Notes under the pieces: model-generated | Database searches by the model: none | Told to the model about the DNA's origin: nothing | The model's input: the letters and a program-made list of their open reading frames with translations, nothing else | In this document: piece by piece, positions 1-9,581 of the stretch | How positions within the stretch are numbered: the stretch's first letter is position 1 | Layout: the number at the start of each line of letters is the position of its first letter | Position numbers and translations under genes: made by a program | Assembly: GCA_947034895.1 (NCBI GenBank) | Contig: OX344761.1 | Coordinates: 77,127,839-77,191,838 of the forward strand | Source of the DNA: Rhytidiadelphus loreus | Taxonomy: Eukaryota; Streptophyta; Bryopsida; Hypnales; Hylocomiaceae | Length of the DNA: 64,000 bases | Direction of reading: 5' to 3'

Positions 1-100
1 TTAGCCCCAAAGCAGTATCTCAAAGTTTCAAATATAACAATATCATACTTTAATATTTAGTTGTACACTTGAGTACTCACTGAAACTGTTCGACTTTGCA

Positions 101-345
101 GAAAGGAATGTGCGTCGGAAACGCACTGAAGCCCACCCAAGAACCCCTCACCTCATGGCGATTGCAGAGCATGTAGATACCGCCATATCTTCCAGTTGCA
201 AGATAGCACTATCCAAGCTCTACTTCTTGGGAAGATGCCGACTGAGAAGTACCTCCCAGAAAATTGGAAGAGGTCAGCCTTCTTCAGTAGTCCTGCACTC
301 CTCCGACCCCAAGTAACTTTTCTGCAATGCCACTTTTACATGCAA
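101..345 (+). other. Coding-like fragment of unknown identity at the left edge
   Basis: A pyrimidine stretch ending in TTTGCAG at about 100 looks like a splice acceptor. Two overlapping + frames then stay open: one from before 110 to a stop at 316, and another from about 140 to a stop near 350. The second frame reads like ordinary protein, with segments such as STIQALLLGKMPTEKYLPEN. I do not recognise a family. The fragment could be the last exon of a gene lying to the left or a decayed piece. No domain is visible, and the choice between frames is open. Confidence 0.2.
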
Positions 346-1639
346 CACTAAGGTAGAACTGCCTAATATCACCATCCACCAAATTTTGTCACCTATATAA
401 TCTTCCCAATTGCATCACTGACCCATATATTATCACAATTTTTACAACCCTTTGTCATGATGGCAAGGCACTTGGAGAATGGACACATCATTCCACAAGG
501 TAGAAGGCTCAAAAACCATCCATCCAAGGGAAAACAACCTTCTAGGGAGAAATGAGTACTTGAAATTTTTTTGACATATTTTTAGTTCACTAGCATAATT
601 ATAAAAAAAATTTAGAGCTAATACAAATTAGATATGATTTTTCCTGAGGTGAAGCGTTGTAGGTACCTATTTATGCTCATAGGCTAGAGATCAATGAATC
701 ACAATCTACCTTTGAAAATCCTAGTGAACTTCATAAAGTGATTCAACAAAGCCTAAAAATGCTCTTGTCAATCCTTTAAGCATTCAACGCATTTCTAAAA
801 GAACACACTCTTGCCAGTCCTTTAAGCGTTCAATGCATTTCTAAAAGAACACACTCTTGTCAGTCCTTTAAGCGTTCAATGCATTTCTAAAAGAACACAA
901 CTACATTTGTGTCAACAAATAAATATAAGGTACAACTACCTATCACCCCCCTGATTTGCAATCTGACTATTTTGGGATTAATTTCAAGAAGGGCACATAT
1001 TTTTCAGAGGTGTGTTTTTGTTTCACGGATCAAATCCAAGTGGAATTATAATTTTCCCATTAAAATTGTAATTTCTGTGAATTTTTGAAGTGGTCAGTCC
1101 TGAAATTACAAAACCATTCATAGAGTGGGGTCAAAATTGTCCCATAAACAACCCATTACCGTCTAATCAAGTACTAGATATTCTCTATTAATGGAGTGAC
1201 ACGTAACCCTTGTTGTCATAAAAATCCCTGATTCTGTCATAGAATTCTCTGATTTTGTCATAAAAGGAAGGGAATTGGAGGGGATTTTAGGCGGAATTGG
1301 GGCCAAAGTTGATGACGGAATTGGGCTGGTCTACTTGATGGAATTGAACTGCAAAACGGTAATGGGTGTTTTGACCTTAAATAGAATAATTTAACTGCCA
1401 TTTGTACACCCCACAGCCAAAAAACTAATAACTCCATTAAGTGCACTTCACTTTTACCTTCATTGTATTTATAACTCCACTTTGTACCAAAACCGCACAT
1501 TACAGTCATTAATGACCCTACTTTTCTAGTACTTATCTGCAAAATATTCCATTTTAGCATCCTTCTAAATTTTTCGTGACACTTCTGTCATTATGCACCC
1601 AAAATTTTAATTAATTAATTTTAAACTCCCTTCCAGACT
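346..1639. other. Intergenic, no gene seen
   Basis: AT-rich DNA without a convincing coding frame, apart from the tandem repeat at 762-899. Reading frames here are short, show no family motifs and have no splice context. Confidence 0.6.
762..899. repeat. 46-bp tandem repeat, three copies
   Basis: Three consecutive units start at 762, 808 and 854. Each has the core CTCTTGYCAGTCCTTTAAGC followed by a TTCAATGCATTTCTAAAAG segment. The second and third copies are almost identical, and the first differs at a few bases. No coding frame is associated. It is a small, fairly recent tandem duplication in non-coding DNA. Confidence 0.85.
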
Positions 1640-2045
1640 CCCCCCCCTCGGGTTTAAAAAGAAAATTGAATTAAAATTAATTTCTTAATTTTTCATCCCC
1701 CCTCCGGCCCTCTCCCTACTTGTAATTTTTTGAATGAGGTTCCCATGACAAACAATATGGGACAATGAAAATCCCGTATCCCATATCCGTATACTATATA
1801 TTGTATCAATATTTGTATTTTATATAGTATTTGTATTTTATATTGTGTATGTATTGTATCCATATCCATATTCTGATTCTATATCCGTATTCGTATTTGG
1901 ATGGATGGCTTAGATTCAATCTCAAAGATCAACGGCTTAAGAAAATTTGAGAAATCAACGACATTCTAGAGGGGGAAGCATTTTAAAAAAATCAACATCC
2001 TATTCAATTTGGGGAGAGGGGGGGGCAACTAATGGCAAACCAGAT
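1640..2045 (+). repeat. TATCC-rich dispersed element, copy 1
   Basis: The segment runs from a C-rich block (about 1640) through degenerate TATCCGTATC-like motifs (about 1780-1900) to ATCAACGGC and AATCAACGAC motifs and a G-run followed by GGCAACTAATG. The reverse complement of 12250-12660 shows the same order of landmarks: C-run, CAAACAATATGGGA, TATCC motifs, ATCAACGGC repeats, GGCAACTAATGC. The two are therefore diverged copies in opposite orientation. No coding frame and no clear target-site duplication were found, so the class is unknown. Confidence 0.6.
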
Positions 2046-3349
2046 GTGTGATGCCTCTTTTGGGTGCATAGATGGGTGCCTCTTAATGCCTGGACTATTT
2101 TTGAGCCCCCTCCCACACTTTAACAAGGGTCTATTCATAGTTTAACATTTCAACTTTGAAAAATCATAGATAATTCACTTCTTGTTGAAATGTCTTCATT
2201 CTTTTTGCAATTGACTTCTCTCAAACTTTTCAATCTCTAAAAAACATGGGAGTTAACAAAAAGCCTCTCCAAAGTACCTAGATAGCAAATATGTGTGGTA
2301 ATGGGCAATTCCACCTTATACCATGAAAATGCAACAACCTCCATATACATACACAACATTATAATAGTATTTGGGGAGAACCACTAGTTAGTTCATTGTT
2401 AGCCAGTGGGATTGGGAAAAAATTGGTTGCAATTGGAAAAAATTGGTGAAAAAATCTACATAATTCCTATTGGGAGTAAGTAATAGATAGGAAAACGGAC
2501 TTTGTGCTTGAAAAAATGATTCAAAGTAGGGATCAGATCAAGAAAAGTAGTTGGTAAAACTCAAAAGATATTCCAAGCACTTCATTGTACAACCAAGTGT
2601 ATAACTAGGGATTGCGCTCCCATCCTTGGATTCAAGAGAAAAAAAAGTATCATCTTTCCGGTTTAAGGGGTTAAATTATAGAATTTCAAAGGTGTGGCAA
2701 CTAATTTTTCAACACATGTGAATTCAAAATAGTGGGACTTTTGTGAATTAGTAGGACATGCACTAAAAGGACAAATCAATGCAATTGTTTAGTGTGACTA
2801 TCTACAAATATTTGCTTTAAAATCTTGAGTTATAATTATTCTACTCCTTTGTATTCATGGAGAATGATACATAACTTGCAATAGGAACCATCTCATAGCA
2901 CATGACAATCCTTTGATGGATGAAAAAAGGCACATTCTTGTTGATAAGATGGGATTACTTTAGCTTTATGATGCCCTTCTTTTGATTGAGTATCGTTCAC
3001 TAAGATCCTACAATTCAACATTGAAGCAATAATTGTTCACTAATGTGAATGCTTAGGCCTATAATGAGAAAGACTAACATCCCTCCCCATTTTTGTGACT
3101 CCGCATATTATTTCTTATACAAAGGCTCTCATTTTACATTATCTAAAGTAACTAGATCTAAAGGCATCTAAATAAAGAATTGAGCATTGTTTCTATTATT
3201 AAATTGCCTAATTTTTATTAGAATCTTGTTAGAATCAAAAGAGTATTCTAGATTCTCTTCCTTAAGCATTTATTGGACACTAAATGAATAACCTAAGAAT
3301 TTTCAAAGCAAGTAACTTTGATGGCTCTAAAAATAGGTATTTTCTAAAT
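2046..3349. other. Intergenic, no gene seen
   Basis: AT-rich sequence with no coding frame, RNA gene or repeat that I can support. Confidence 0.55.
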
Positions 3350-3515
3350 TAATCCTAAATTTTCAAGAATAGAAGGAGTACATTTTATTAATTCTAAGCT
3401 AACTCTCAAGAATAGAGAGAGCACATCTTATTAATTCTAAGTTAGCTCTCAAAAATAGAAGGAGTACATTTTATTAATTTTAAGCTAACTCTCAAGAATA
3501 GAAGGAGTACATTTT
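3350..3515. repeat. 43-bp tandem repeat, nearly four copies
   Basis: Units with the core CAAGAATAGAAGGAGTACAT and TTATTAATTCTAAGCTAACT start near 3364, 3407, 3450 and 3493, giving a constant 43-bp period. The copies differ at several bases. It is non-coding and lies just left of an inverted-repeat element. Confidence 0.85.
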
Positions 3516-3602
3516 TAGGCAAGAATATGTATGGATCAATTTATAAAGGTGTTACAATTAGACATGGTTACCATTGTCCGTATTGGTTGACAAAGTTGTA
3601 AC

Positions 3603-4401
3603 TTAACATCAATCTCTAAATGCCAATTAAAGCACCCTATTTTAGTGTCATCTAAATTTTGAAGTCAAATAAATATAACTAAAGTACTATTAGTTTTGGC
3701 ATTTTATTGTTTAGTTGAATATCCTTTAAAGTCTATTTAGAACATCAAAAATATAATTTGAAAAAAACTATATATGATTTTTCAATAGAAGATTTTGTAC
3801 AAGGCTATCCATGCAAATCTTGATTTTTTAGTGTTAGAGGCTCTTAGAGATGAGACTCAAATATACTAAACTTTGGAAAAATCAAATTGAAAATTTGTTT
3901 AAGAAATTTGTAGAGTAGATTTTGAAAATCTGTAAATTGATTATGGTTTAGGATGTTTTGTCCTAAAAACTCATATTTTTTAGATGATTTCAAAACTCAA
4001 GAGAAAGAAGTAATTCCAACCTCTATTGGATTGGCGTAAGTAAATTAAGAATATGGTCATTGAAGGTCCTATAACACTTCTTAAGAGAAGTAATGAGTGA
4101 CTCTAGGACTCATGACCTCAATTTTTGATTTGATATGTAAAGGAGGATTGAAAGGCTTTTAAATCACTTTCACAATTTTATCACCATGTCAATCAAACAT
4201 TATTATCTTTCAATACATAAGTGATATTGTTATGTTTTCTTTCCCTATACGATCCATAAGTAAATATGTCTCGTTCTCTCATTTGAATTTGTGAGGTTAT
4301 AATTAAAAAAATATTATAATGCTTATCAAACCTTGGATTTTTTCTTTAGTTTTCAGCAAACTCCAAGAAGCTCATAAAGGCCTTGGCCATTTAAGGGTTA
4401 A
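3603..4401 (-). mobile_element. TTAA-ended inverted-repeat element, family A, copy 1 (inverted)
   Basis: The left end has TTAA and CTCTAAATGCC; the right end has GGCCTTGGCCATTTAAGGGTTAA. Read on the minus strand, the interior follows 8054-8701 and 46095-46746 landmark by landmark: the AAGGCCTTTTTTGAG-type end, TTGAAAGATTATAATG-like, CATGCAAATCTTGATTTTT and GGCTCTTAGAGATGAGACTC. It carries no open frame, so it is a non-autonomous DNA element. The TTAA at each end is either a target-site duplication or part of the inverted repeat. It is the most diverged of the three copies. Confidence 0.65.
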
Positions 4402-4836
4402 AGAAATATAGGTATCAAATAGATATGCATCAATACAAGTTAGTCCCCACAAGCTTGGTTTTGCTAGAGAATTGTTGACAAAAAAATATTTTAAATAATT
4501 TTTTGTACTGTTTCAACTTAGTGAACCCACCTTCAATCAATAGAGAATATGACTTATCAAGCACTGCAAATAGGTTGCAAATTCAAAGCACTACTCACTA
4601 TTCACTTTAACACTTTTCATGCCCTGATTGCACAATTTTTGGGCAAGCAACAAGACCCATACCTTGCATCAAGGAGTTTTTTTTTAATTTCCCTTTGGAT
4701 ATGGCATTTTTAAGGGTTAATTCAGTTTCTTGAACAGGAGGTTTGGCTCTTACGAATGTCTTACGGTAACTAAGCTTATAACTCATAGCAGTTCGTTTCT
4801 TCGAGGAACAATCTCCTACTTCTCCGCTTTGATGCA

Positions 4837-4864
4837 TGACGTCGGGAGTCCAAGCGCTGACGTG
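4837..4864 (+). promoter_or_regulatory. Pair of TGACG elements upstream of the GST gene
   Basis: TGACGTC at 4837-4843 and TGACGTG at 4858-4864 have starts 21 bp apart, close to two helical turns. TGACG motifs bind TGA-type bZIP factors, and pairs of them (as-1-like elements) control many stress-induced plant GST genes. The spacing here is wider than the classical as-1 element, so binding is an inference. The pair lies about 46-73 bp upstream of a TATA box. Confidence 0.45.
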
Positions 4865-4909
4865 ACCCACGGAAAGAGCAGACGAACTTGCATCTGCTTG
4901 TTCGAATCC

Positions 4910-4916
4910 TATAAAA
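4910..4916 (+). promoter_or_regulatory. Candidate TATA box of the GST gene
   Basis: TATAAAA lies in a more GC-rich stretch, just downstream of the TGACG pair and about 700 bp before the GST start codon. A transcript would start near 4940 and have a long leader. A good donor (CTTCAG then GTGGGTGAG, about 4990) and a poly-T tract ending in AG near 5270 suggest that this leader is itself spliced. Confidence 0.4.
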
Positions 4917-5280
4917 TTATGGCGAGGATTGTGATGATCTCATCGAACTCCAGATTTCGTCGCTGCAGACAGATTATCTCTCAGCTTCAGGTGGGTGAGC
5001 TGTGTCGTCGCATTGTGTTGATGCTTTTCAATCGGTTAGTCCACGTTTCTTAATTGGACCTCGGTGATGTTGCTCGGGTATGCAGAAAAGTAGAATCGCT
5101 CGAATGCTCCATACCTTAGTACTTGAAGCTCATCTCTCTACAAGTGTCGTCTTTAGCATAGGCTCCTGCACATTCTCTGGTATCCTCTCGCTTTCTGATT
5201 CGGTTGCCGTACTAGATTTTTTGCTTAGTTGCGTTTTTTTTAATTTTTTTTATGTTCGTGGTAGTGTAGGAATTTTGGTC

Positions 5281-5538
5281 ATGGCTGCAGCTAGAGTGTG
5301 GGGATCTCATCAGTGCTTGGAGAGGATTGTGGTTAGTCAGTCGGGCAGGAGCGGGTTAGATGGAGCGGGGTCTTGGGGAAGATTGCAGACGAGAGGACGT
5401 CGGCAGCCTCTTCCTGGAGTTTTCAAGGGTGGGGTTGCAATTTCTTTGAGAGCGCCCCGATGTTGCAAATGCATATGTATTCTTTCGTCTCATGGATTTG
5501 CTGGATTGAATAGAAGTCGTGAATTTGCTTTGTTCTGA
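5281..5538 (+). CDS. Possible leader ORF or unassigned first exon
   Basis: The frame is 85 codons from an ATG in good context (GTCATGGCT), begins MAAARVWGSHQCLERIVV, and is rich in Arg, Ser and Gly. Its start resembles an organelle transit peptide, but no family is recognised. It lies between the candidate TATA box and the GST start codon, in a different frame from the GST exons. It may be an upstream ORF in the GST leader, part of an alternative first exon, or chance. The acceptor-like site just before it (about 5270) favours transcription of this stretch. Confidence 0.2.
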   Translation: MAAARVWGSHQCLERIVVSQSGRSGLDGAGSWGRLQTRGRRQPLPGVFKGGVAISLRAPRCCKCICILSSHGFAGLNRSREFALF

Positions 5539-5617
5539 ATGCTACTTTCTACAATTCTGGCGTTCACTTAGCAGGAACGCTTTGTGAAGGCTAGCTCGTA
5601 ATTGAAGGCACGGCGCC

Positions 5618-6980
5618 ATGGCTGGCATCAATGTGTCCGAATACGCGACTATTCGCACAGTTTTGACTTTTCTTGCAATTGGCTTCGCTGTACTCGGTAA
5701 TTAATTAACATAGGCTGTGGAATTTTCGCAGGTTTCCTTAGATTGTCTTCAGAATAGCTGTAAGTGCACCGGATTGGATTTCGAAGAGCTTGAATACTGA
5801 GTGGCATGTTTGCTTGTGCGGTTGTGTTCTCATTGTTCAGGATACAAATTATCAAGCCACTCAATCAGAAGCCAGGCAACTATGGCGTCAAAGATTCAGC
5901 TCTATAGCCTGGCCACACCTAATGGCCAGAAGGTAACATTTGGCACCACCGACATGATTTCTAAATGCTTTTCTCCGCTAATTTCCTCTTTGTGTTAGTT
6001 ATTGAGGCCTGAATTCTACGATGTCAATACCTTGAATTCTGAATTAGCTGTCCCTGGGATGGGGGTTTCATTACCTCTTTCTGCAGATCGGAGTAGCCTT
6101 GGAAGAAATGGGCTTGCCTTACGAGCCACACACGATCAATATCTCCAAGAACGAGACCTTCACTCCTGAGTTTATCGCCATCAACCCAAATTCCAAGATT
6201 CCTGCGATCGTTGATCCCGACGGCCCAGGTAAACGGCATGCCCAATATAACATTTCCAATGAGAATTCTCTGCTTGGAGCTTAGTTACGCAGGACTGCTT
6301 CGTTTGTGAAGTTTCTCGTTTTCTAGCTGAGCGTCAATTGAACGTTCTTCCGACTTTTGTCAATTACATCTTAGAGGACACAGCTCAAGAACACAGGATG
6401 TTGCAAATGAATAGACAACAATGTGAGACTAATTAGCAAAAGCACAGTCTATGAAACTCAAATCTGGAATATTCGACTGTTCGGAGCTCGAACGTGCTTA
6501 CAGTGTATGGGGTTTGGCTTGGCAGATGGCAAACCGATCACCATCTTCGAGAGCGGCGCCATTCTCCTCTACCTAGCTGAGAAATCCGGGAAGTTCCTGT
6601 CAACAAACCCTCGCCACCGCTGGGAGACGATCCAGTGGCTCATGTTCCAGATGGGCGGCGTCGGTCCCATGTTCGGCCAGTTCGGCCACTTCTACCGCTT
6701 CGCCAAGGACAAGTGCGACCACCCGTACCCGATCGAGCGCTATTCCAAGGAGGCGATGCGGTTGCTGGGCGTGGTTGAGGAGCGCCTCAAAGGCCGCGAC
6801 TTCATCATCGACGACGGCTACTCCATCGCCGACATGGCGCTCTTCCCCTGGATAAGGTCCACCAAAGCCGCCGCCGAGGAGAAGCTGGAGTTTCACCGCT
6901 TCCCTCTCGTAAATGCCTGGGTGGAACGGTGTTATGCGCGTCCGGAGTCTGCAAAGGGGACCACCGTGTGCAAGCTGTGA
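5618..6980 (+). CDS. Ure2p-type glutathione S-transferase with N-terminal hydrophobic extension
   Basis: The likely exons are 5618-5696, 5841-5932, 6087-6228 and 6526-6980. They sum to 768 nt and 255 residues, and all introns are GT..AG. The thioredoxin-fold half holds the TPNG motif (about residues 52-55, the Thr/Asn site used by YfcG/YghU/Ure2p-type enzymes), the cis-Pro motif KIPAIVD (Pro96) and the Glu-Ser pair that grips glutathione (FES, 113-114). The all-helical half ends in TTVCKL. The family conjugates or reduces substrates with glutathione, usually in the cytosol. The first exon starts in a strong Kozak context (GCGCCATGG) and adds about 40 residues with a hydrophobic run, TVLTFLAIGFAVLG. 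If that exon is only leader, translation starts at 5882 (MASKIQLYSL) and gives the family's usual 215 residues. The core gene is well supported; the exact start is not. Confidence 0.85.
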
Positions 6981-7840
6981 TTGAAGAGCGAGCCTTCTGT
7001 GCATGTGATGAATTTATGAGGTCGCCATATTTTGGGAGTTGCGCACATGCCATCGCGGTTTTTACAAGAGAATTGAGCGCAAGAGTTTCTTATAGTTGCT
7101 GTAAATGCGGTACATTCAGATGTTTTGGGTACTGAGTGTGCACCCGCTCACCAATGCCTGGTTGTGCGTGCCTGGCGTCTACCAAGGGAACCACCGTGTG
7201 CAAGCTGTGAATTAAAACTTGGCCTTCTGTGCATTTGGTGAAGTAGTTTGCCATGTTTTGGGAGTTGTGCACATGCCATCGCAGTTCTTCCAAGGGAATT
7301 AGGTGCAAAAGTTTGTAGTAGTTGCTGTAAATGCGGTACTTTCGGATGTTTTCGGTACGGAGTGTGCCTTTTGTGATTATGCAATAAAATTGTTTCCCGA
7401 GATTATTGCAGACATTTGCAATGAATCTCTATGTTTCAAATTATTTTCAGGTCTGCCTTCTCTTGATGCGAGCCTGTGCTGAAATTCTTCAGAGGGACTC
7501 CGTGAAGAGCTGGAAAACTGGCTAGTTGCGAAGAAAACACTATGAACTGCGAATTAGACAATGTGAATCTCAGACAAGGGGACCACCGTGTGCAAGCTGT
7601 GAATCAAGACTTGACCTTCTGTGCATTTGGTGAATTTAGGTCGCCTTATTTTGGGAGTTGCGGATATGCCATCGTGATTCTTACAGTGAATTGAGTGCAA
7701 AAGTTTGTAATAGGTGCTTTTAAAACGGTACATTCAGTTGTTTATGGTGCCTTTTGTGCCATTATGCAATAAAATTGTTTTCCAAGATTTTGCAGACAGT
7801 TGCAATGAATTTCCATGTTTCAAAGGTTTTGGTCTGGCTT
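6911..7840 (+). repeat. Tandem copies of the GST 3' end and 3' UTR
   Basis: The end of the GST gene is repeated downstream. The block GGGACCACCGTGTGCAAGCT plus TGA, encoding the C-terminal GTTVCKL and stop, is centred near 6965. It recurs near 7195 and 7587 with the following UTR (CCTTCTGTGCAT, TTTTGGGAGTTG, ATGCCATCG, TGTAAATGCGGTAC). The second copy also keeps remnants of the preceding codons (AATGCCTGG). Copies two and three share a longer tail with GCAATAAAATTG. The spacing is 230 and 392 bp. The duplicated parts are too short to encode a protein. Confidence 0.85.
7383..7388 (+). terminator. Candidate poly(A) signal for the GST transcript
   Basis: AATAAA here is the first canonical signal after the GST stop codon, and it lies inside the second copy of the duplicated 3' UTR. 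An equivalent AATAAA occurs at 7768-7773 in the third copy. The first copy, next to the real gene, lacks one. The mature 3' UTR may therefore run through the duplicated tail. Confidence 0.4.
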
Positions 7841-8053
7841 CTTCTCTTATGAGACCTCAATGTTGGATGGTTGGACCTTGGTCCACCATGCCCAATAAGA
7901 GTAGAAGGGTATCATAATGCTAAAGCAATCCCACGTCATGGAAAGAACAAGTCTTTCCTCATGCAATGAGTGACTTTCATTTATGCTAAAATGACAACTT
8001 TCATTGAATTTGGAATCCAGATGTTGCTATAGGGAATGTGACTTCCAACCACA

Positions 8054-8701
8054 TTAACCTCTAAATGCCCAAGGCCTTTTTTGAGTTTTTTGGAATTTGC
8101 TCTAAATTGAACAAAAAGACAACATTTTCATAAATTTTATCAATTTTTTTTAATGGTAACTACACAAATTCAAACTAGACGTGTTAAAGATCAAATGGGA
8201 AAAGAAAACACAACGATATCACTTATAGATTGAAAGATTATAATGTTTAATCATGAGGGGAGTAAAATTGTGAAAGTGGTATGAAGTCTTTCAATCATGT
8301 TTTCACATTTCAAATTTGGTCACCAAAAATATATGTGAGGTTAAAGGGCATAACATGCATAAGCCTAGTCACTTTGTGGCTTTTCAAAATCTACTCTACA
8401 AATTTTTTAAGTGAATTTCTAATGTGATTTTTTCTCTAATATCTAGTGTATTTGAGGCTCATTTCCAAGAGCCCTCAAAACTAAAAAATCAAGATTTGCA
8501 ATGGACACCCTTGCACAAAATCTTGAACAAGAAAATCATAATCATTCATTTTCAAAATTGAATTTTTGATACTAAAACTAGACTTCAAAAATAATTTTTC
8601 CAAAAATATAAACTACTAAAAATAGTAATTTGGTTAGGTTTTATTGAACTTCAAAATATTGTTGACACTAGAATTTGGTGCCTTGGGCATTTAGGAGTTA
8701 A
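8054..8701 (+). mobile_element. TTAA-ended inverted-repeat element, family A, copy 2
   Basis: The left end reads TTAACCTCTAAATGCCCAAG and the right end CTTGGGCATTTAGGAGTTAA. These are inverted repeats of about 20 bp with two or three mismatches, and both ends carry TTAA. The 648-bp interior is AT-rich with no coding frame. About the same sequence occurs at 46095-46746 in the same orientation and at 3603-4401 inverted. It is a non-autonomous DNA element of a class I cannot name. TTAA target duplication is typical of piggyBac in animals, but no transposase is present to test that. Confidence 0.75.
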
Positions 8702-9120
8702 ATGAAAGTCAAAGTGGTGGACCAAAAGAAAAAAATCTTCAAACATCATTCATCTTTAAAGTGTAGTATCTATTAATTCATTGACTTATATTGATAAGCC
8801 AATTTTTGTTGTTGTTGGTACAATAGAGCCTCATGCAACTTGGAATGAAAGCATATAGGTAAGGATTACACTCAAGATTAGTGTAATGCATTAAATGAAA
8901 GCTGAAAGTGGTAGGCCAAAAGAAAAAAATCTTCAAACGACATTAATCTTTAAAGTGTAGTATCTATTAATTCATTGACTTTATTGGATCAACCAATTTT
9001 TTTGTTGTTGGTACAATAGAGCCCCATGCAACTTGGAATGAAAGCATGTAGGTAAGGATTACACTCACTCAAGATTAATTGGTTGATTAGTATAGTCAAT
9101 GAATTAGTAGACACTACACT
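8698..9120. repeat. Duplicated segment with an inverted partial copy
   Basis: About 190 bp starting at TTAAATGAAAGTCAAAGTGG is repeated from about 8891 (TTAAATGAAAGCTGAAAGTG), sharing the runs CAAAAGAAAAAAATCTTCAA, GTGTAGTATCTATTAATTCA and TTGGAATGAAAGCAT. A third, inverted piece at about 9078-9120 (TTGGTTGATTAGTATAGTCA onward) pairs with the 8953-9000 part of the second copy, so the right end can fold back. No coding frame. The first copy starts exactly at the TTAA of the element to its left. Confidence 0.75.
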
Positions 9121-9349
9121 CAAATGTCATTAGTGCTGAAGTCCTTTTCTAAAGCTATAACCTCTCTAATGTAACACTTTCCTCCAATCCCTTGGCTATT
9201 ACTACCTTATGGAAATTCTATTTTATTGCTTTTATAACTCTCCAATGGAATGGTGACAAATCTACTTCGAAAAATAAACTTGGCATTTGATGTATTTGTA
9301 AAAGCCAAAGAGACTAAACACAACTAAGGCACAACATGATTCTCCAACT

Positions 9350-9581
9350 TTAACCTATAAATGACACTGAGGACTTTTTTCGGCCAATGAATGACAAAGA
9401 CTCTCTCCATGTGGGACAAAAATGCAACTATTCATCCTCCAAATTGTGTGTGAAAAGGGAATGTCTTGTACAATAGTTTGACTTCCAATGAGTGCTTTTG
9501 CATTTTTTTTAAGTCAACAATTCACACAGTTCCAAAACAATTGATTTCCATGATCAAACAAACTTGTTGTTTAAGGGCTAA
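9350..9581 (+). mobile_element. MITE-like element, family C
   Basis: A 232-bp element begins TTAACCTATAAATGACACTG and ends TTTAAGGGCTAA. The interior has the landmarks ATGCAACTATTCATCCTCCA, AAAGGGAATGTCTTGTACA and TTTGACTTCCAATGAGTGCT. The same landmarks in the same order occur at 49494-49722, and inverted at 19934-20144. It is non-coding. The termini resemble, but are not identical to, those of families A and B. Confidence 0.7.

Noticed and set aside
762..899. CRISPR-like regular spacing of repeats
   Set aside because: The units are directly contiguous with no unique spacers, and the genome is eukaryotic. It is a plain tandem repeat.
4890..4920. GTTCGAATCC resembling a tRNA T-loop
   Set aside because: No acceptor, D or anticodon stems can be drawn around it, and it overlaps the GST core promoter.
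6600..7053. Long minus-strand frames opposite the last GST exon (134 and 82 codons)
   Set aside because: They are shadows of the GC-rich GST coding exon and have no independent protein features.
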